Notes under the pieces: generated by a model
What the model saw: the letters and a program-made list of their open reading frames with translations, nothing else
Database searches by the model: none
What the model was told of the DNA's origin: nothing
Made by a program: the position numbers and the translations under genes
Shown here: in pieces, positions 60,192-64,000 of the stretch
How the letters are laid out: each line of letters opens with the position of its first letter
How positions within the stretch are numbered: the first letter of the stretch is position 1
Assembly: GCA_003020965.1 (NCBI GenBank)
Contig: PXRL01000009.1
Coordinates: 142,786-206,785, forward strand
Reading direction: 5' to 3'
DNA from: Halobacteriales archaeon QS_4_69_225
GTDB taxonomy: Archaea; Halobacteriota; Halobacteria; Halobacteriales; Haloarculaceae
DNA length: 64,000 nucleotides

Positions 60192-60869
60192 TCAGCGCAC
60201 CTCGACGCCGTCGTCGGTGCCGACGTGCACCTCGTCGGCGAGATCGACGAACAGCCCGTGGCCGACGACGCCCGGAATCTCCGCCAGCGCCGCCGCGAGC
60301 GTCTCCGGCTCCCTGACGACGCCGAAGTCACAGTCCAGCACCGGGTTGCCGTCGTCCGTGACGACAGGTCCGTCCTTCCGCTCGGCGGCGCGGAGCGTCG
60401 GCTCGCCATCGAGGGCCTCGACGCGGCGCTCGACGACCGGGACTGCGTCGGCCAGCGCCTCGACCGGGATCGGGTGGTCCAGCGCCGGGGCCGGCTTCGC
60501 CGCGTCGACGACGACCACGAACCGGTCGGCGGCAGCGTCGACGACCTTCTCGCGGGTGTGTGCCGCGCCGCCGCCCTTCACGAGGTCGCCGTCGGCCACC
60601 TGGTCGGCGCCGTCGATCGCGACGTCGGGCGTCGACGCCGCCAGCGTCGTCAGCGGAATACCGGCCTTCCGGGCGAGCCGGCGGGCGCCGCGGGAGGTCG
60701 GCACTCCCCGGACATCGAGGCCGGCGTCGACCCGCCGCCCGAGCTCGCGGATGGCGGCGGCGGCCGTCGAGCCGGTCCCCAGCCCGACCACGTCGCCGTC
60801 CTCGACGACCGCGGCGGCGCTCTCGCCCGCCCGACGCTTCTGTGTCTCGGTGCCGCCGGAGTTTTTCAT
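60192..60869 (-). CDS. rpiA: ribose-5-phosphate isomerase A
   Basis: Interconverts ribose 5-phosphate and ribulose 5-phosphate, 225 residues. Motifs: VVGLGTGSTAAAAIREL (substrate loop), AIDGADQVADGDLVKGGGAAHTREK (catalytic Asp, Lys and Glu) and GNPVLDCDFG. Start at 60869; a TTTTTTGA box on the minus strand lies 27 bases upstream. Convergent with lpdA. Confidence 0.94.
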   Translation of the reverse strand: MKNSGGTETQKRRAGESAAAVVEDGDVVGLGTGSTAAAAIRELGRRVDAGLDVRGVPTSRGARRLARKAGIPLTTLAASTPDVAIDGADQVADGDLVKGGGAAHTREKVVDAAADRFVVVVDAAKPAPALDHPIPVEALADAVPVVERRVEALDGEPTLRAAERKDGPVVTDDGNPVLDCDFGVVREPETLAAALAEIPGVVGHGLFVDLADEVHVGTDDGVEVR

Positions 60870-61039
60870 GTTGGGCGGTCGGTGCTCGGAGTCAAAAAAC
60901 CCGCCGCGCCGCGGCCGCGACGGTGGCCGGCTCGGTCGGCCGGCCGCACGACTGCCCGACCGCGACTCCAGCCCGCGGTCGAGCGACTCGAGCCGGCGTG
61001 AGGCCGAAAGGGTTTGTCCGTCGCCGCCGTAGCGCCGGC

Positions 61040-61219
61040 ATGGAGTGTACGTACTGCGACAGCGACCTCGCTCGCTACGAGCCGGTCTTCGTCGAGGAGA
61101 CGGACGACGGCGAACGGCTCGAGGCCGGCGGCTTCTGCAACTACGCCTGTCTATCGGCGCACATCGACGAGGCGGCGCTGACCGACGACGACGCCTGCGA
61201 GTGGCGGCCCGACGGGTAG
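61040..61219 (+). CDS. small zinc-finger protein
   Basis: A 59-residue protein: MECTYCDSDLARYEPVFVEE, a second half-site GFCNYACLSAHIDE, and an acidic tail. The C-x2-C ... C-x3-C spacing suggests one bound zinc. This kind of mini-protein is frequent in haloarchaea; role unknown. It lies 30 bases upstream of the mutase gene and may share its transcript. Confidence 0.75.
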   Translation: MECTYCDSDLARYEPVFVEETDDGERLEAGGFCNYACLSAHIDEAALTDDDACEWRPDG

Positions 61220-61249
61220 CGTTTTCACGCCGGCGCGAGAGGTCGGGGT

Positions 61250-62551
61250 ATGTTCGGAACGAGCGGCATCCGGGGGCCGGTCGGCGACGAGGTGACCGCC
61301 GGGCTGGCGCTGCGGGTCGGCCGCGCACTTGGCGTCGAAACCGACCGCGTCGTCGTCGGCCGGGACGCACGCGAAAGCGGCGAGGTCCTCGTCGACGCCC
61401 TCGCGAGCGGGCTCCGAGAACTCGGGACCGACGTCGTCGACCTGGGCGTCGCCGCCACCCCGACCGTCGCCCGGGCCGTCGGCTGGAAGGGCGCCGACGC
61501 CGGCGTCGCCGTCACCGCGAGCCACAATCCCCCGGCCGACAATGGGCTGAAGCTGTGGCAGCCCTCCGGGCAGGCCTACGACGCCGCCGGTCGCGGGCGA
61601 ATCGCCGAGCGATTCGAGGCCGACGACCCCGACCTGCGGCCGTGGGACCACCTCGGCGACCGCACCGCGGTCGACGCGACCGACCGTCACGTCGACGCCC
61701 TCGCGGCGGCGGTCGAGCCGCCGGAGCTGTCGGTGGCCGTCGACCTCGGCAACGGCGCCGGCCGGGTGACCGCCGAGGCGCTGCTCGAGCTGGGCTGTGA
61801 CGTCGAGACGCTGAACGCACAGCCCGACGGCCGCTTCCCCGGGCGGCCTTCGGAGCCGACCGCCGAGCACTGCACGGCGCTGGCGGCGCTCGTCGCCGAC
61901 GGTGACCACGACCTCGGAATCGCCCACGACGGCGACGCCGACCGGACCCGGGCGGTCGCCGCCGACGGGACCTTCCTGTCGGGCGACGCGACGCTGGCGC
62001 TGCTGGCCGCCGAGGCCGCCGACCCCGGCGAGCGGGTCGCCGTCCCCGTCGACACCAGCCTGGCCGTCGAGGACCACCTCGAATCCCGGGACGTGGCGGT
62101 CACCCGGACGCCGGTCGGCGACGTCCACGTCGCCGCCGCCGCGACCGAACCCGACGTCGCCTTCGGCGGCGAGCCGTCCGGGGCGTGGATCTGGCCCGAC
62201 GTGACGCTATGTCCGGACGGCCCGCTGGCGGCCGTCCGGCTGGCCGCGATGGCCGCCGCCGAGCCGCTGGCGAGCCGCCTCAAGGCCCTCCCGTCGTACC
62301 CGACCCGGCGAGCGAACGTCGAGGTCGACGACAGGCGGGCGACGATGGCGGCCGTCGAGAAGCGCGTCCGCGAGCGGTACGACGACGTCGGGACGCTGGA
62401 CGGCGTCCGCGTCGAGACGGCCGACGGCTGGTTTCTCGTCCGGGCCAGCGGCACCCAGCCGCTCGTCCGGCTCACCGCCGAGGCGCGGGACGCCGATCGG
62501 GCGGAGACGCTGCTGGCGGAGACGCGGGAACTGGTCGAGAAGGCACGGTAA
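61250..62551 (+). CDS. phosphohexomutase (phosphoglucosamine/phosphomannomutase family)
   Basis: Alpha-D-phosphohexomutase, 433 residues. Start FGTSGIRGPVGDEVTAGLALRVG; phosphoserine loop VTASHNPPADNGLK near 92; metal loop DGDADRTR near 225; sugar-binding GGEPSGAWI near 304; phosphate-binding RASGTQPLVRL near 402. Specificity (glucosamine, mannose or glucose) cannot be told from this. Likely supplies sugar nucleotides for S-layer glycans or cell-wall polymers. Confidence 0.92.
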   Translation: MFGTSGIRGPVGDEVTAGLALRVGRALGVETDRVVVGRDARESGEVLVDALASGLRELGTDVVDLGVAATPTVARAVGWKGADAGVAVTASHNPPADNGLKLWQPSGQAYDAAGRGRIAERFEADDPDLRPWDHLGDRTAVDATDRHVDALAAAVEPPELSVAVDLGNGAGRVTAEALLELGCDVETLNAQPDGRFPGRPSEPTAEHCTALAALVADGDHDLGIAHDGDADRTRAVAADGTFLSGDATLALLAAEAADPGERVAVPVDTSLAVEDHLESRDVAVTRTPVGDVHVAAAATEPDVAFGGEPSGAWIWPDVTLCPDGPLAAVRLAAMAAAEPLASRLKALPSYPTRRANVEVDDRRATMAAVEKRVRERYDDVGTLDGVRVETADGWFLVRASGTQPLVRLTAEARDADRAETLLAETRELVEKAR

Positions 62552-62637
62552 CCCCGGAAGAACGGAAGAACGGAGGACGATCGGAAATGGAGACGTCGGG
62601 GTCGGCTGTGGCTCAGATACGTCGGGCTATTCGCGTC
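62552..62637. other. short gap after the mutase gene
   Basis: No gene; contains a poly-purine GGAAGAACGGAAGAACGGAGG stretch of no recognised role. Confidence 0.3.
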
Positions 62638-62796
62638 TCAGGTACGTCGGGTCGACCGCGCCTCGCGGACGTCCGAACCGTCGCGGATCTTGTCCTCGCA
62701 CTGGGGACAAACGCGCGGGTCCTCTACGCCGTTCGGCGTGAAGACGCGCGCGTACGCTGCCGTCACGAACGCGCCGCAGTTCTGGCATTCAGGCAT
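62638..62796 (-). CDS. small DUF7563-type zinc-finger protein
   Basis: A 52-residue protein not easily caught by length-based gene finders: MPECQNCGAFVTAAYARVF, then RVCPQCEDKIRDGSDVREA. The two C-x2-C half-sites make a zinc ribbon typical of the DUF7563 family. An ATATAATAATA element lies 27 bases upstream (62817-62831), so the mRNA is leaderless. Function unknown. Confidence 0.82.
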   Translation of the reverse strand: MPECQNCGAFVTAAYARVFTPNGVEDPRVCPQCEDKIRDGSDVREARSTRRT

Positions 62797-62816
62797 ATCC
62801 GCAGGCAGTGTCCGGA

Positions 62817-62831
62817 CGTATATAATAATAG
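62817..62831 (-). promoter_or_regulatory. TATA element of the DUF7563-type gene
   Basis: Minus strand CTATTATTATATACG, centred 27 bases before the ATG at 62796. Confidence 0.6.
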
Positions 62832-62865
62832 TGTGACAAGGGCTGTCGAGGGTCGAGCGGGGCGG

Positions 62866-63954
62866 TCAGACGAGCGCCAGCAGCGCGTCGACGTCGGCCG
62901 CCGTGTTGAAGACGTGGACGGAGGCCCGGACGCTGCCGTCGGGCAACGTCCGGACGACGACGTCGGCGTCGGCGGCGCGGTCGACGAACCGCTCGGCGTC
63001 GTCGACGTCGAAGGCGACCAGCCCCGACTCGTAGCCGGCGGGCGAGCGGAGCCGATCGCCGAGGCCGGTCTTCAACCGATCGGTCAGCCGCTCGATCCGC
63101 GACTCGACGGTCGGGAACCCGACGGCCTCGAGCAGGTCCAGCGCCTCGATCAGCCCCGCATAGGGCGCGACCGCCGTCGTCGACAGCTCGAACCGGCCGG
63201 CGTCGTCGGCGTACGCCAGCCCCGGGCCGGAGGGGTCGGCGACGCCCCGATAGCCGACGTGGCGGGGCCGAAACGCCGATCGGGCCTCCGGCGCGACGTA
63301 GAGGAAGCCGGCGCCCCACGGCCCGAGCAGCCACTTGTGGCCGGAGGCACAGACCGCGTCGGCACCCCACGCCCCGACGTCGATCTCGTGCTGGCCGACG
63401 GTCTGGACGGCGTCGACGACGACGAGTGCCCCCGCCTCGTGGGCGACGTCGACGGCCTCCGTCACGGGCAGTCGGGTGCCGTGGAGCCACGACTCGGAGC
63501 TGAGACAGACGAGCCGGGCGTCGGCGACGGCCTCCCGGTAGGCGTCGGCCGGCAGCCGGCCGTCCGGACAGGCGACCGTCTCGACCTCGACGCCGGGCAG
63601 CCGGCGCCACGGCAGGACGCCGGAGGGGTGTTCGAGGTCGGTCCGGACGACCCGGTCGCCGGCCGTCCAGTCGACGGCGTTGGCGACCCGGCTGAGGCCG
63701 TCGCCGGTCGAGGCGACGAGGGCGACATCCGCCGGGTCGCAGCCGAGGTACGTCGCCAGCCGCTCGCGAGCCCGCTCGCGCAGGTCGGCCGCGGCGTCGT
63801 AGTGGTCCGTCTCGCAGGCGTCGAACTCCTGGCGCCGCTGGGCCTCCGCGACGGCCTCGACGACCGGCCGCGGGCTCGGCCCGCTGGCACCCGTGTTCAG
63901 GTGGGCGCACGACCCACAGGCCGGGATCGACGCCCGCAGCGATTCGGGGTCCAT
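62866..63954 (-). CDS. class V aminotransferase (cysteine desulfurase-like)
   Basis: PLP enzyme of fold type I, 362 residues. Start MDPESLRASIPACGSCAHLN; HLNTGASGPSPRPVVEA, STGDGLSRVANAV (cofactor phosphate), VVVDAVQTVGQHEIDV (Asp for the pyridine ring) and the PLP lysine in CASGHKWLLGPWGAGFLYV near 208. No conserved Cys loop of SufS is seen, so an aminotransferase or lyase role (isopenicillin epimerase-like) is as likely as desulfurase. Single gene at the end of the window. Confidence 0.88.
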   Translation of the reverse strand: MDPESLRASIPACGSCAHLNTGASGPSPRPVVEAVAEAQRRQEFDACETDHYDAAADLRERARERLATYLGCDPADVALVASTGDGLSRVANAVDWTAGDRVVRTDLEHPSGVLPWRRLPGVEVETVACPDGRLPADAYREAVADARLVCLSSESWLHGTRLPVTEAVDVAHEAGALVVVDAVQTVGQHEIDVGAWGADAVCASGHKWLLGPWGAGFLYVAPEARSAFRPRHVGYRGVADPSGPGLAYADDAGRFELSTTAVAPYAGLIEALDLLEAVGFPTVESRIERLTDRLKTGLGDRLRSPAGYESGLVAFDVDDAERFVDRAADADVVVRTLPDGSVRASVHVFNTAADVDALLALV

Positions 63955-64000
63955 GCCCCCGGTTGGGGCGCCACCATGTAGGGTCTTTGCCGCCCGCCGA

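Noticed and set aside
1-64000. tRNA and rRNA genes
   Set aside because: I looked for cloverleaf-type stretches and GTTCRANNC/CCA-side patterns in gaps and found none that hold together.

Overview
The window is a piece of a haloarchaeal (class Halobacteria) chromosome. Evidence: very high GC with strong G/C preference at third codon positions, acidic proteins, TATA-type promoters about 27 bases upstream of leaderless start codons, and marker proteins such as PCNA, Hef, archaeal-type AlaRS, a Bat-type HTH regulator, the double-length TatCt and CPxCG-type mini-proteins. I cannot name the genus.

Layout. 1-9.8 kb: the end of an ABC importer (permease, ATPase), an XPD/DinG-like helicase, a DUF1684 protein, a photolyase-like flavoprotein, a frame-broken MoaD/SAMP-like gene and a formamidase-type amidohydrolase. 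10-21 kb: an acetone carboxylase region, with a full beta-alpha-gamma operon (20974 down to 15608) and a second alpha subunit behind its own Bat-type regulator and UspA-like protein (13916 down to 10266). A UPF0175/PIN toxin-antitoxin pair and an inverted copy of a MITE-like repeat lie between them. 21-35 kb: housekeeping genes (methyltransferase, HTR-like protein, HpaI-type aldolase, p27-type zinc ribbon, Hef, alaS, DUF445, a DUF4393-like protein, PHP phosphoesterase). A striking run of perfect short palindromes separates hef and alaS. 35-38 kb: pcna, directly followed by a free-standing LAGLIDADG homing endonuclease; the last codons of pcna are AT-rich and unlike the rest of the gene.

38-44 kb: 2-oxoacid dehydrogenase genes for E1alpha, E1beta and E2, with lipoyl synthase beside them; the E3 gene lies 18 kb away at 58.7 kb. 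43.9-50.7 kb: a MATE exporter, the divergent tatC1/tatCt pair and a Tat-signal secreted protein preceded by two iron-box-like palindromes. 50.7-52.7 kb: an RHH protein overlapping a VUT/YhhQ-type transporter gene, a small membrane protein and RlmE. 52.7-58.7 kb is an accessory island: an MNT/HEPN cassette whose HEPN gene is split by an IS200/IS605-like non-coding element, a membrane-protein gene with an in-frame TGA, DUF547, AbrB/PIN, HTH/TumE, a decayed second MNT copy and dispersed repeats. 58.7-64 kb returns to core genes: E3, rpiA, phosphosugar mutase, two tiny zinc-finger proteins and a class V aminotransferase.

The strongest candidates for something new are the pcna tail recoded next to a homing endonuclease gene, the duplicated acetone carboxylase alpha with separate regulator, the palindrome array, and the transposon-split HEPN cassette.
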